Shown here: piece after piece, positions 11,032 through 20,740 of the stretch
How positions within the stretch are numbered: position 1 is the stretch's first letter
Layout: each line of letters starts with the position of its first letter
From: Leptospira interrogans
GTDB lineage: Bacteria > Spirochaetota > Leptospiria > Leptospirales > Leptospiraceae
Length of the DNA stretch: 22,420 bases
NCBI RefSeq assembly: GCF_900156205.1
Contig: NZ_FTNA01000019.1
Span: 63,261 to 85,680, forward strand
Reading direction: 5' to 3'
Notes under the pieces: generated by a model
Seen by the model: the letters and a program-made list of their open reading frames with translations, nothing else
The model's database searches: none
Told to the model about the DNA's origin: nothing
Translations under genes and position numbers: made by a program

Positions 11032-11822
11032 GAAAAGAAAGAATTTTCTTAACGTTTGAGTTTCTACACTTTCATAATTTATCTATAAAATTGCGATTTG
11101 TGGTAATCAACTTATATTCTTTTTATAGAAAAATCCAGTTTTATAAAAGTTTATACAAATTCACCATTCAGTAATTCTAATAAAAATCATTTTTTACTCA
11201 AGAGCTACATCACGAATCCTTATCGCAAAAGTCTATTTACTACTCAGACGTATGAAAAAAATACTAAGTTACCGCTTATTTCAAAATTTAGAATGTGATA
11301 AGATCCTTCAAAAAAGCCAGCAATCCTGAGTTTGACACAACTCCACTAGGACTTTTATATTTTTAAAAAATACCGTTCATTTTTACTCAAAACTATAGAA
11401 TAAAGTATCAAATATTTTACACTGAAACGAGGCTTTGCGACAAAATTTACAGTAATTAAACTCATAGAGATCAGTAACATCATTTCATACGTCTGAGTAG
11501 TAAATGCAAAATATTAGATATTCTGTTATATCACTATCAGTAGTATTGATCTATCATAAAATTTTTAGACGAATTCCAGTAATTTAAGTATGTTCGAAAA
11601 ATAAACGTCTAACCGTCCTATGGATTTATTTTAACGTGCAGATAAGAACGATAGATCCGTTTACAAATTTTCGAATCATGAAAATTTTATAATTCTCTGA
11701 TAAAGGATTTTTCAAAATTTATTTATTTCAATTCTTCTTAGAATTAGCAGTTAATTTTAAGATTCTTATAAATTTCTAAATTATCTCTTGATTTTTTAAT
11801 TTTTTACATATTCGTAAAGGGC
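11032..11822. other. Gene-less spacer with one MITE-like element
   Basis: No coding sequence is supported over these 791 bp. Just after rlmB lies a weak AAGAAA/TTTCTT inverted repeat (about 11035-11051) without a T-run, so a terminator is uncertain. The segment at about 11070-11112 (TATAAAATTGCGATTTGTGG) resembles the repeated TTGTAAAATCGTGGTTTGCAG stretch at 18917-18937. The main feature is the family B element at 11235-11505. The last 250 bp before the lipase gene are very AT-rich and should include its promoter. Confidence 0.55.
11235..11505. repeat. MITE-like element family B, best-preserved copy
   Basis: This 271-bp element has perfect 23-bp terminal inverted repeats at 11235-11257 and 11483-11505, with core ACTACTCAGACGTATGAAA reading inward on the left. 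It has no coding capacity. GCAAAA occurs near both outer flanks (11225-11230 and 11506-11511), but not as a clean target duplication. A degraded copy and a solo end lie at 3609-3903. Length, perfect ends and lack of an open frame fit a non-autonomous transposon; no transposase in this window is an obvious match. Confidence 0.7.
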
Positions 11823-12953
11823 ATGAAATCATCTAGAATTTTCTTTTATTTCCTTATGTTCTTTTTTTGTCTGGGTTTATTTTCCTATTGTAATAATTCA
11901 TCTTGGGATAAACTAAAACCTTCTAAAAATAAAAACACCGCAGAAGAGTTATTAAAAACTTTGACCGTCTTATTTTGGGGAGAATTCAATCACGAACTTT
12001 ATAAGTTCATTCCAATTCCCTTTGTAACTTTAAAAAGTCAATTGAGTGCGGATCAATTTGCTGTAGCCACTTCAGAATCAAAAGAAAATAAACCAAAAAT
12101 TGTTTTAATTCATGGTTGGGACTTTCAAGAAAAAAACTCTGATTCCCCCACGGATAAACTCGCAAAGGTAACTAATATTAGAGAAACCTGGGATGACGTA
12201 TTAGAAATGTATTCTCAAAATATTTCGGGGGTTCAGAACTCATATGAGCTTTATACGTTTACGTATCGAACTTCCGATTATATAGAAAACAACGGAAAAA
12301 GACTTATCGATAAACTCAATTCGGTTTTTACTCCCGAAGACAAGGTAATTCTACTCGCTCATTCTATGGGAGGTCTTGTAAGTAGATCCGCTCTTTATCA
12401 CTCAAACAATACAAAAGACGTGATTGATTTTATAGTCAGTTTAGGAACTCCTTATCTGGGTTCTCCTTTTGCTTCTACTAGTTACCAAGGAAATTTTGGA
12501 ACGTTAGGCGAACTTATGGCCTTCTTAACCGGTACGGAAGGAGGAAAGGACTTAGCCTACACAAATGCGTTAGGCACGTTTTATCAGGTTCCGATCAATG
12601 AACTTATCAGCGGAGCGTTCAATCCATATTTAGAAAGACTTCTTGAAGAATCTTCTAAAGATTCAAGGATAACTGCGTTTTACGGAGAAATGAATGTTTG
12701 CAACAATCATCCAGGTTCAGAATCCGTTTATATTATCGGATGTAATTTTTTATCCAACGGAAGTCCTAGTTTTACAAACAAAAGCGACGGAATTGTGACT
12801 TCTACAAGCGGTAAGATGTCTTCTAAACTCCCAGGAGCCAAACAATTTTCTAAAAACTTAGATCATTCCCAACTTTCTTTTCGTAATCATGTAAATACAA
12901 CTTCAAGAAACACCTATTTTGATGAGGTTTTATCCCTAATAAACTCTTTGTAA
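11823..12953 (+). CDS. Lipase-like alpha/beta hydrolase, probable lipoprotein
   Basis: This 376-residue exported hydrolase resembles triacylglycerol lipase / PGAP1-like esterases. The N-terminus MKSSRIFFYFLMFFFCLGLFSYC is a signal peptide ending in a relaxed spirochaetal lipobox with candidate lipid-bearing Cys23 followed by NNSS. The hydrolase core has IVLIHGWD (oxyanion region, about 93-100), the nucleophile elbow AHSMGG with Ser181, SLGTPYLGSPFA after it as in lipases, and plausible acid and base residues Asp322 (NKSDGIV) and His348 (LDHSQL). The triad therefore looks complete. A cap-like insertion (about 220-290) lies between core elements. It likely acts on lipid esters at the cell envelope. 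The gene is monocistronic, flanked by long spacers. Processing as a lipoprotein is less sure than the fold, because Tyr at -1 is unusual. Confidence 0.8.
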   Translation: MKSSRIFFYFLMFFFCLGLFSYCNNSSWDKLKPSKNKNTAEELLKTLTVLFWGEFNHELYKFIPIPFVTLKSQLSADQFAVATSESKENKPKIVLIHGWDFQEKNSDSPTDKLAKVTNIRETWDDVLEMYSQNISGVQNSYELYTFTYRTSDYIENNGKRLIDKLNSVFTPEDKVILLAHSMGGLVSRSALYHSNNTKDVIDFIVSLGTPYLGSPFASTSYQGNFGTLGELMAFLTGTEGGKDLAYTNALGTFYQVPINELISGAFNPYLERLLEESSKDSRITAFYGEMNVCNNHPGSESVYIIGCNFLSNGSPSFTNKSDGIVTSTSGKMSSKLPGAKQFSKNLDHSQLSFRNHVNTTSRNTYFDEVLSLINSL

Positions 12954-13220
12954 AACTATAGACTATTTTTTTAAAAAGAAAAATTTAAACGATAACAGAA
13001 AATACCAAAGAATAAAAAATGATTTTTAGTAAATTCAATTATCATAATACAAGTGGCAAATTCTTTTATAAATTAATTTTTTATACAAAGAGTCTATCCC
13101 AAAATTTCTAGTATTAGCAATTTATACTATTACTATACTTTAAATCCATAAATAATTCAAAGAAGTCCTAATTTTGTTAAGAGTTCCCACGTTCAAAGTT
13201 TACTTTATTCCATTTACAAT
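12954..13220. other. Convergent spacer
   Basis: This spacer separates the convergent 3' ends of the lipase-like and histidine kinase genes. It is AT-rich, with a TTTTTTTAAAAAG stretch at about 12967-12979 that could weakly terminate in both directions. One AGAGTTCCCAC motif lies at about 13179-13190, the same motif that is repeated at 18937-19177. No gene is seen. Confidence 0.45.
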
Positions 13221-15440
13221 TCAAAGAAAAATGATTCTAAAAGTAGTTCCATTATTCAACCGACTTTCCACTTCAATTTTCCCACCCATGGCTTCTACTT
13301 GATTTTTAGTGATAAATAATCCGATTCCCTTAGCGTCCTTATTATTGTGAAAAGTTTTATACATCCCGAAAAGTTTATCTCCGTATTTTTTCATATCGAT
13401 CCCAAGACCATTGTCTTTAATACTAAGAATCAACCGATTCTCTTGACGTTCCGCGTTTAAAGTGATCTCTGGAACTCTATCCGGATGTCTATATTTTACA
13501 GCATTTGTAAGAAAATTTAGAAGAATACTTTCCATATAAGATGCGTTACAACGAACTCGAATTGAATCCGAAACTAAATTATGAATTTGAACCTGATATT
13601 TCTGAATTTCTCCTCCGATCGTCTGAGTCGCCTTTTCGATATAATCTCTAAGACTAATTTCAGCATTTTGAAGATTTTTATTCGTTTGAATTGAAACTAC
13701 TTCGTTCAAATTCCAAACCGTATCCATCAGACTGTCCGAAGCCTTTGCGATATATTGTATCATCTTCTCTTTTTCAGATTCGTTTTTAGATTCTTGTAAA
13801 ATTTTAAGAAGCATTGATATATTTCCAGAATGGGAACGGAGATTATGCGAAACTATATGAGCAAAATTTAATAATCTTTCATTCTGATTATTTAATAGAT
13901 CTAAAGTTCTCTGAAGAGCCAGTTCTTTTAATTTTTGTTCCTGGATATTCTGAAATGTACCTGAAACACGAATACACTTTCCATCTTTATACTCCGGCTT
14001 TCCAATTGATCGAGTCCATACTACATTTCCCTTTGCAGTCAAAATTTCCACTTCGACGTCAAACGGTTTGCCCGTTTGAATCGATTCCGTCAAAATATCC
14101 GCAGACTTTTTTCTATCTTCTTCATTCCTAAAAAAATTTCCTACTTCCTTACCATCCGGTTTATAATCTTCTGGCAATTCGAAAATCGCTTTTGTCACCT
14201 TACTCCAAACTCTTGTGTTCGTTTCTAAATCCAATTCCCAAGATCCTATCTGCGCGGCTTCGTTGGTCCTGGTTAGAATTTCCTCCAACTTACTTCTTTC
14301 GAACTCCTTTCGTTTCAGAGTAGTAATATCTGCGGTATACATCAAAATACCGCCTACTACATTGGGAGAAGCATACCAAGGTCTTACTTCCCAGATAATC
14401 CACTGAACCGTTCCATCTAAACGGGTAAAAGCTTCCTCTTCTTTTCGAATTACCCTTCCACGTAAACATTCTTGGTGAATCGATTTCCATTCGTCTCCAA
14501 TTTCAGGAAAAATTTCATAATGAGAACGACCGATAATTTCTATTCCGCCCAAATAATAATCAACAAGCCACTGTTGGGAAGCGGCCATATATTTCATGTT
14601 CGTATCAAACATAGCAATCGCAGAAGGAGCGTTTTCAATAAATACTTTAGTCAGTTCATAACTTTCTTTTAATGCAATTTCTGCGTTTTTATGTTTGGTA
14701 ATATCCCAATTCGTTCCTAACATCCGAAAAGGTTTTCCAGAAGCCATTCTTTGAACGATTGCAATCGCCTTAATAAAATGTATGGAACCATCCGGCCAGA
14801 CTACCCTAAACTGAGTGTCGAATTCTTTTTCTCCAGAAAGAGCTTCTGCATATTCCGATCTGCATCTTTCCAAATCATCCGGATGTAAACTAGACTCCCA
14901 GTCTAATACGGTTCCTGAAAATTTCTCTCGAGTAATTCCATAAAGTTCGAACATAGTATCATCCCAAGATATTTTCCCGGAAGTAAAATCCAGATCCCAA
15001 ATTCCTACCCTCGCCGTTTGAGTGGCAAGAGCAAGACGGTCAACGGTGTGTTGTAATTCGGATTCTATTTTTTTGGATTTTGTAACGTCAAAGTAAGTTC
15101 CAATCATTAGAATCGGTTTTCCTAATGAATCTTTTTCTACTACCTTACAAGTACATTTAAACCAAATGATGTTTCCGTTTTTATGTAAAAAACGAATATC
15201 CGCTTCGTATGATTGACTCAGGTCCGTCTTTAAATAATCTTCAAATTCGTTACGAATTGGATTTAGATCTTCCGGAAAAATATGAGACTGCCAAGCTGAT
15301 ATAGAGTCCTCCAATTCTTCTTTTTGATAGCCCAACATAGATTTCCAACCAGGGCTCAAATAACTTTTATTTTCAGAAAAATTTTTTTCCCAATATCCTG
15401 CGTGTGCCTGTTCTAAAATAGCTTTAAGAATGTGAATCAT
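13221..15440 (-). CDS. Soluble multi-PAS sensor histidine kinase
   Basis: This 739-residue sensor kinase autophosphorylates on His and would pass phosphate to a response regulator not encoded nearby. Four PAS/PAC units can be read: about 10-125, 135-250, 262-380 and 388-505. Each ends in a typical PAC segment (for example LMIGTYFDVTKSK, MLGTNWDITKHK, GILMYTADITTLK, VSGTFQNIQEQK). The kinase follows: H-box FAHIVSHNLRSHSGN with His532, N-box LLNFLTNAVKY with Asn646, G1 DNGLG at 676-680 and G2 KGIGLFITK at 704-712. There is no membrane segment, so it probably senses a cytoplasmic cue, perhaps redox state or a small ligand. No receiver domain is attached, making it an orphan kinase. The ATG at 15440 is used; the Shine-Dalgarno is weak. 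Confidence 0.9.
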   Translation of the reverse strand: MIHILKAILEQAHAGYWEKNFSENKSYLSPGWKSMLGYQKEELEDSISAWQSHIFPEDLNPIRNEFEDYLKTDLSQSYEADIRFLHKNGNIIWFKCTCKVVEKDSLGKPILMIGTYFDVTKSKKIESELQHTVDRLALATQTARVGIWDLDFTSGKISWDDTMFELYGITREKFSGTVLDWESSLHPDDLERCRSEYAEALSGEKEFDTQFRVVWPDGSIHFIKAIAIVQRMASGKPFRMLGTNWDITKHKNAEIALKESYELTKVFIENAPSAIAMFDTNMKYMAASQQWLVDYYLGGIEIIGRSHYEIFPEIGDEWKSIHQECLRGRVIRKEEEAFTRLDGTVQWIIWEVRPWYASPNVVGGILMYTADITTLKRKEFERSKLEEILTRTNEAAQIGSWELDLETNTRVWSKVTKAIFELPEDYKPDGKEVGNFFRNEEDRKKSADILTESIQTGKPFDVEVEILTAKGNVVWTRSIGKPEYKDGKCIRVSGTFQNIQEQKLKELALQRTLDLLNNQNERLLNFAHIVSHNLRSHSGNISMLLKILQESKNESEKEKMIQYIAKASDSLMDTVWNLNEVVSIQTNKNLQNAEISLRDYIEKATQTIGGEIQKYQVQIHNLVSDSIRVRCNASYMESILLNFLTNAVKYRHPDRVPEITLNAERQENRLILSIKDNGLGIDMKKYGDKLFGMYKTFHNNKDAKGIGLFITKNQVEAMGGKIEVESRLNNGTTFRIIFL

Positions 15441-15843
15441 CGTTTATCAATATTTCGAATTCTTAAAAGAGTCTGACACGCGAAAGCATGGCATTTGAAT
15501 TATCGCCTTGACCTTTCCGATCAAGTAGAATGAAAATTAGGATAATATATTGATCGATTTCTATTAACAGTCAAGCTGAAAAGATTTCTGCGTTAAGATT
15601 CAAAAAAAAGAATGTATTAAAAAAGAGAATTGAATTTAAAGAGCTAAACAAATTTGTTTTCAGAAAGATATATAACTTTTCATTAGACGAACGTAAAAAA
15701 CACAAAGGGTCTTGGAAAAGTTTCTAATTCACATCTGTTTTTAAAATAAAAAACTAACTATTCCAAAAACCCTCTTTTAAATAGGTAAAACTTATTCAAT
15801 TTGTATTTAAAAAAATGATTCGTGAATTTTATCTTTCACTTTT
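15441..15843. other. Gene-less spacer between two minus-strand genes
   Basis: These 403 bp lie downstream of catalase and upstream of the kinase gene. The left part should hold the kinase promoter; none is clear. The right part has a weak terminator-like hairpin for catalase (15809-15839). I see no coding sequence or repeat shared with the rest of the window. Confidence 0.5.
15809..15839 (-). terminator. Possible terminator after catalase
   Basis: Read on the minus strand, GTGAA and TTCAC (15822-15839) form a short stem with an 8-base loop. It is followed a few bases later by seven T residues (complement of 15809-15815). It starts 5 bases after the catalase stop. The stem is only 5 bp, so termination strength is doubtful. 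Confidence 0.3.
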
Positions 15844-17288
<1,445 letters not shown>

Positions 17289-17289
<1 letters not shown>

Positions 17290-17834
17290 TATTTTTCTCC
17301 TTTTGTAAATTGAACGATATATAAGATCCAAGATTTGAAAAAAGTTAAGAACCTTTTCAATCGAGAAGATTTAGATCCGCTCAAAAGATTACTTACTTCC
17401 GTTCTACCAAACATATTAGAAAATTGAAATGCATCCTGACCCTTTGAGTTTTTATAATTCTTATCAGCTCCAGCATTTAAAAGAATTTCCACAATCCTTA
17501 CGTGACCTTTAAAAGCTGCTCCCATCAATATAGAATTTCCTTCTTGATCCGTAGAATTTACATCCGCACCCTGAGAAATCAAAAATTGACTTGCTTCCTC
17601 CCACCCGTTATAAGCAGCTAACATCAATAAGGTGTGACCTTTTCGATTTTTTTCGTCCAAGTGTTTCAAAGAAACAATTTGTTGTTTGAGAGCATTTATA
17701 TCCCCACGTCTTGCAGAATCAAAACATGGATTTTCCAACTGCATACTTTTTTGATACTCAATCCAGGTTTTGGAAAATTTCGGAATCGTTTTATCAGAAA
17801 TATTCTTTCCTTGAATTTCAGTTGATTGATCCAT
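17289..17834 (-). CDS. ankB: Ankyrin-repeat partner of catalase
   Basis: This 181-residue protein has about four ankyrin repeats. They include a divergent first unit at about 37-65, clear ones at 66-98 ([28 protein letters not shown]) and 99-131 ([28 protein letters not shown]), and a partial one at 132-155. A hydrophobic C-terminal tail (about 160-177, [15 protein letters not shown]) follows a basic stretch and could bind the membrane. In other bacteria ankB beside catalase is needed for full catalase activity, possibly by aiding haem loading or forming a scaffold. Here it lies upstream of catalase in the same transcript, overlapping by one base. Its ATG at 17834 has no strong Shine-Dalgarno. 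Confidence 0.85.
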
Positions 17835-18144
17835 AAATCATCGTTTGTGTAATACACCCCAATCCAGTTATAGTTCATTTAAAAAGAATCCGATTCTACA
17901 AACTCCCTTGTAAGAAAGTTAAAAACGTTTTGAAGCGGCTTTACTCAAATATCAAATTTTCATGAGTCGAAACTGTCTCTGAAATGGATTATTTTGTAAA
18001 ATGATTCCACTCCTTAGAATGGACCGAACAAAATGATCTCATTTTGTTTTTAGAATCGCTTTCATATTCTGTTTTAACAAAAAGAGCTTAAATTTCTCAA
18101 ATTCTTTAAAATTAAAAATTTATTTCATAAACACCATTTATTTG

Positions 18145-18184
18145 AAATATTAATCTATAATTTTAAATATTAATTTATAATTCA
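18145..18184. promoter_or_regulatory. Tandem AT-rich operator candidate
   Basis: Two 20-base units, AAATATTAATCTATAATTTT and AAATATTAATTTATAATTCA, lie head to tail. Each contains a TTAAT/ATAATT core similar to the 7-1-7 TTATAAT-ATTATAA box of Bacillus PerR. In-phase spacing of about two helical turns fits cooperative binding by dimers. A partial third AATATTAAATCTA occurs further on (about 18199-18211). Confidence 0.4.
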
Positions 18185-18271
18185 ACTCATTTCATTCAAT
18201 ATTAAATCTATTCTTAATTTAGACTAAGTTTACATTTAAAACAGATTAGTCCAAGTCTTTTTTTAGAATAG

Positions 18272-18286
18272 GTCTAAATTATAGAC
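18272..18286. promoter_or_regulatory. GTCTA-N5-TAGAC inverted repeat upstream of perR
   Basis: This palindrome has perfect 5-base arms around AATTA, 31 bases before the perR ATG. Partial echoes (TTTAGACTAAG at about 18219-18229) lie upstream. It could be an autoregulatory operator or overlap the perR -10 region. The evidence is positional only. Confidence 0.35.
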
Positions 18287-18316
18287 AAAAATTTAACCCT
18301 GTAAAAAAATGATCGT

Positions 18317-18754
18317 ATGAAGGATTCTTACGAAAGAAGCAAAAAAATTTTAGAGGATGCAGGAATCAACGTCACCGTACAAAGATTACAAATGGCAAAC
18401 CTATTACTTTCTAAACCTCAACATCTCACCGCCGATCAGGTTTTTCAGTTGATTAATGAACATATGCCAAACGCTTCTCGTGCCACTATATTCAATAATT
18501 TGAAACTATTTGCAGAAAAAGGTATTGTAAATCTTTTAGAACTAAAATCTGGAATTACTTTATATGACTCAAACGTAATCCATCATCATCACGCGATCGA
18601 CGAAAAAACGGGAGAAATCTACGATATAAGTCTGGATTCTAAACTTCAAGAAAAAGTTCTTTCGGAATTAAAACAAGATTTTAAACTGAAGACTGGAAGT
18701 TCTTTAGAAAACTGTAATTTATCCATTACACTCAAAGGTAAAAAAAATCCATAA
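18317..18754 (+). CDS. perR: Peroxide-responsive Fur-family repressor PerR, zinc-site-less type
   Basis: This 145-residue Fur-family regulator binds DNA with its Fe/Mn-loaded form and lets go when peroxide oxidises a metal-site His. The winged-helix domain (about 8-85) has the recognition segment [14 protein letters not shown]. Metal-site residues align one position short of Bacillus PerR: His36, Asp84, His90, His92 and Asp103. The Asp at 103, rather than Glu, is the PerR-type signature. The two CxxC pairs that hold structural zinc in most Fur proteins are absent; the only Cys is Cys133. This fits the known L. interrogans PerR, described as lacking the structural metal site. The ATG at 18317 has no clear Shine-Dalgarno. 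It is divergent from ankB-katE, its likely targets. Confidence 0.92.
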   Translation: MKDSYERSKKILEDAGINVTVQRLQMANLLLSKPQHLTADQVFQLINEHMPNASRATIFNNLKLFAEKGIVNLLELKSGITLYDSNVIHHHHAIDEKTGEIYDISLDSKLQEKVLSELKQDFKLKTGSSLENCNLSITLKGKKNP

Positions 18755-18936
18755 GAGCGAATTTTTCCTACTGATCCTACATAGAGTCCTTGAATTTAGA
18801 ATTGGGTCTTTGTTTTAAAAGCCAGAATTTAGATTATTCTATTTTAATGTGACTTCACCTACAAAAAATGAGAAAAATTTTCTAAAAGTATACGTTTCTA
18901 CAATTTTAGAATTCGTTTGTAAAATCGTGGTTTGCA

Positions 18937-19177
18937 GTAGTTCCCACATCATTTTACAAAAAAACCTAAGTTTTGTGGTAGTTCCACACTTGAATAACGA
19001 CAGATTGAATTGTTATAAACTTCTATTTTATAAATTGTGGTAGTTCCCAGATTTAAAGAATCGATCTGTAAAGTTCAAATTCCAACTTTTTTCAGAATCA
19101 TAAATTCCTTACGGCGAACTCACGTTAGAATCAATTATTTTTGAATCTTATTTTTTATCAAATGTAAGAGTTCCCAC
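18937..19177. repeat. Array of GTAGTTCCCAC motifs
   Basis: Four same-orientation copies are seen: GTAGTTCCCAC (18937-18947), GTAGTTCCAC (18978-18987), GTGGTAGTTCCCAG (19037-19050) and AGAGTTCCCAC (19167-19177). They are irregularly spaced (about 40, 60 and 130 bases). The complementary GTGGGAACTC lies at 19544-19553 inside a family A element, and another copy lies at about 13180. The preceding bases also partly repeat (TTTATAAATTGTGG, TTGTAAAATCGTGG), so these may be fragments of one decayed element. Confidence 0.5.
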
Positions 19178-19277
19178 AAAAATCGTATTTTTGCCGATTA
19201 ATTTTTAACGTAAGTCGTGAAAACAATTATTATATTACTCTAAAACACAATCTACAAAGCGGGCCTTAAATCTTAGC

Positions 19278-19334
19278 GAATGCCTCTTTGGATTTAGCAA
19301 ACACTTTTATGGATTGGTGTTTAGATTGGCATTC
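19278..19334. other. Potential stem-loop
   Basis: GAATGCC (19278-19284) pairs with GGCATTC (19328-19334) outside an inner AAACAC/GTGTTT stem (19299-19304 and 19317-19322) with a 12-base loop. The segments between the stems are unequal. It lies in the least AT-rich part of the spacer. TGCATTGAGTTT occurs twice just downstream (19343 and 19424). It may be an RNA structure or a remnant of an element; no known RNA family is recognised. Confidence 0.3.
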
Positions 19335-19518
19335 AAGAGCAATGCATTGAGTTTCATTGAGCCCAGGAAGTAACATTGAATTTAAATTCCCAAAAAATTG
19401 GAGCACTTCTTACTGTCCTCGTTTGCATTGAGTTTTTTATTCTTTAAGATTTTCTTAATTCAAATTTGTATTTTTAACTGAAACTTCTGTGTAAATTTCC
19501 ACAAACCACACCGTTTTT

Positions 19519-19692
19519 AGAACCAGTGCCAAAATCTCAAAATGTGGGAACTCATACGAAAATTTAACATATTAAGAACTGTTTGAAAGTTCGCAAATTA
19601 CCAAAATATACGGTTTTGTAGGAATTACTGCGTTCTATTAAAAATTTCTAAATAATTATCGTTCAAATTCTTTGGAATTTTTAACAGAATCT
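19519..19692. repeat. MITE-like element family A, copy 2 (inverse)
   Basis: Its reverse complement aligns end to end with 3427-3600. Shared blocks include AGAAATTTTTAATARAACRC, a 23-base identical core at 19583-19605, and GAGTTCCCACATTTTGAG against GAGTCCCACATCTTGAG. The length is 174 bp, as in copy 1. Its terminal repeats have decayed (AGAACCAGTGCC at 19519; the other end reads AGATTCTGTTAA in reverse). Confidence 0.65.
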
Positions 19693-19804
19693 AAGTAATT
19701 CTGCTGAGATCAGTAATTTCTTCCTAATTTCTCTCATTTATGTCTTCAAAATTGTTATGTGATTTTAAAAAATTTCCGATCTTTAAAATGTTCAGGAGAA
19801 GTAT

Positions 19805-20668
19805 ATGCTTAGAGGAATCTATACAGGCGCAAACGGGATGATTATCCAGCAAACTAGAATGGACGTGATTTCGAACAATCTCGCTAACGTCGATAAGACC
19901 GCCTTTAAAAGAGACACCACAATTTTTAAAACATTCCCCGAACTCCTGCTCCACCGTTTCGACGAGGATGGTGTTGGTAAGGTTCCTATGGGTTCCTTTG
20001 ATACTGCGCCTGTAATCGGTAAATTAGGGTTAGGCGGAGAAGTAAACGAAGTTTATACTCGTTTCGAACAAGGCGCCGTCAAAAAAACAGAAAATCCTTT
20101 TGATTTGATGCTTCAAGACAAACCCGGTAGCGAACATCCAGCATTTTTTTCCGTTATGACAAACAGAGGCGAAAGACTTTCCAGAAGCGGTGCATTCGTG
20201 ATGGACACCAACGGCTTTCTTGTCACTCCACAGGGTTTTCCTTTGTTAGGTGAGAACGGCCCAATCCGAGTTGCAAGAGGAAATTTTTTGATTAAGGAAA
20301 ACGGCGAAGTCTGGATCAACGGAGAAATCGGCAACGATCCTGTGAACGGAACTTCCATCGATAAGAATCGTTTCGAAACTCCTGTATTATTGGATAAAAT
20401 CAAAATTCGTACGGTTGAAAATCCACGTCATCTTGATAAAGAAGGTGATTCTTTTTATGCCGATACCCCAGAGTCCGGGGAACCGGTTCCTTTTGATCTT
20501 AAGGACGAACCTTCCGTTTTACAGGGTTATCTCGAAGCGTCTAACGTGAGCGTTGTTACCGAAATGGTCGAAATGATCGAAGTCAATCGTTCTTATGAAG
20601 CAAATCAAAAGACGGTTCAAACTCAAGATAGTTTACTTGGAAAATTGATAAACGAAGTACTGAGATAA
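19805..20668 (+). CDS. flgF: Flagellar basal-body rod protein FlgF (FlhO-type)
   Basis: This proximal rod protein of the periplasmic flagellum has 287 residues and matches spirochaetal FlgF/FlhO. The N-terminus [20 protein letters not shown] runs into the rod signature [17 protein letters not shown]. The middle [23 protein letters not shown] is typical of the family, and the C-terminal coiled segment [20 protein letters not shown] precedes [18 protein letters not shown]. Export is by the flagellar type III system, so no signal peptide is expected. AGGAGA lies 6 bases before the ATG. The stop codon TAA (20666-20668) is inside a 77-bp mobile repeat that starts at 20664, so the last residue and stop may be supplied by the insertion. 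flgG, which normally follows, is not seen within the remaining 1.75 kb. Confidence 0.9.
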   Translation: MLRGIYTGANGMIIQQTRMDVISNNLANVDKTAFKRDTTIFKTFPELLLHRFDEDGVGKVPMGSFDTAPVIGKLGLGGEVNEVYTRFEQGAVKKTENPFDLMLQDKPGSEHPAFFSVMTNRGERLSRSGAFVMDTNGFLVTPQGFPLLGENGPIRVARGNFLIKENGEVWINGEIGNDPVNGTSIDKNRFETPVLLDKIKIRTVENPRHLDKEGDSFYADTPESGEPVPFDLKDEPSVLQGYLEASNVSVVTEMVEMIEVNRSYEANQKTVQTQDSLLGKLINEVLR

Positions 20669-20740
20669 TCATCCCTTCCTTCCGATCCCAACTGCTGGAC
20701 CTAACGGCCCTCGGGGATCGGAACCAAAGGATAATCTACC
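20664..20740. repeat. 77-bp palindromic repeat, copy A
   Basis: This copy is 73/77 identical to 22005-22081 and has the same orientation. Each copy is an imperfect palindrome with perfect arms TCCGATCCC (20681-20689) and GGGATCGGA (20714-20722). Pairing extends outward with mismatches to GATAATC near both ends. Its left edge coincides with the end of flgF. The A at 20703 creates the TAG that ends the minus-strand transposase frame. Confidence 0.8.

Larger units (their letters stand above)
17835..18316. promoter_or_regulatory. perR / ankB-katE divergent control region
   Basis: This 482-bp spacer separates divergent peroxide-response genes and must hold both promoters. It is extremely AT-rich. 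Notable elements are a 20-bp tandem duplication (18145-18184) carrying Fur/PerR-box-like ATTAATYTATAATT, and a GTCTA-AATTA-TAGAC inverted repeat at 18272-18286 just upstream of perR. No gene is seen. Assigning PerR binding to either element is inference from location and base pattern. Confidence 0.5.
18755..19804. other. Gene-less repeat-rich spacer (1.05 kb)
   Basis: No coding sequence is supported between perR and flgF. It holds an array of AGTTCCCAC-type motifs (18937-19177), a stem-loop-prone and less AT-rich segment at 19258-19440, a family A MITE-like element in inverse orientation (19519-19692), and about 110 bp before flgF that should carry its promoter. Confidence 0.55.

Noticed and set aside
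15508..15531. TTGACC...TAGAAT promoter on the + strand
   Set aside because: The spacing is about 12 bases, too short for a sigma-70 promoter, and no + strand gene follows.
18309..18320. Three-codon frame (ATG ATC GTA TGA) overlapping the perR start
   Set aside because: Without a ribosome site or conservation data, a four-triplet match is expected by chance.
18937..19177. CRISPR array
   Set aside because: The motifs are only about 10 bases, irregularly spaced and imperfect, with no cas genes nearby.
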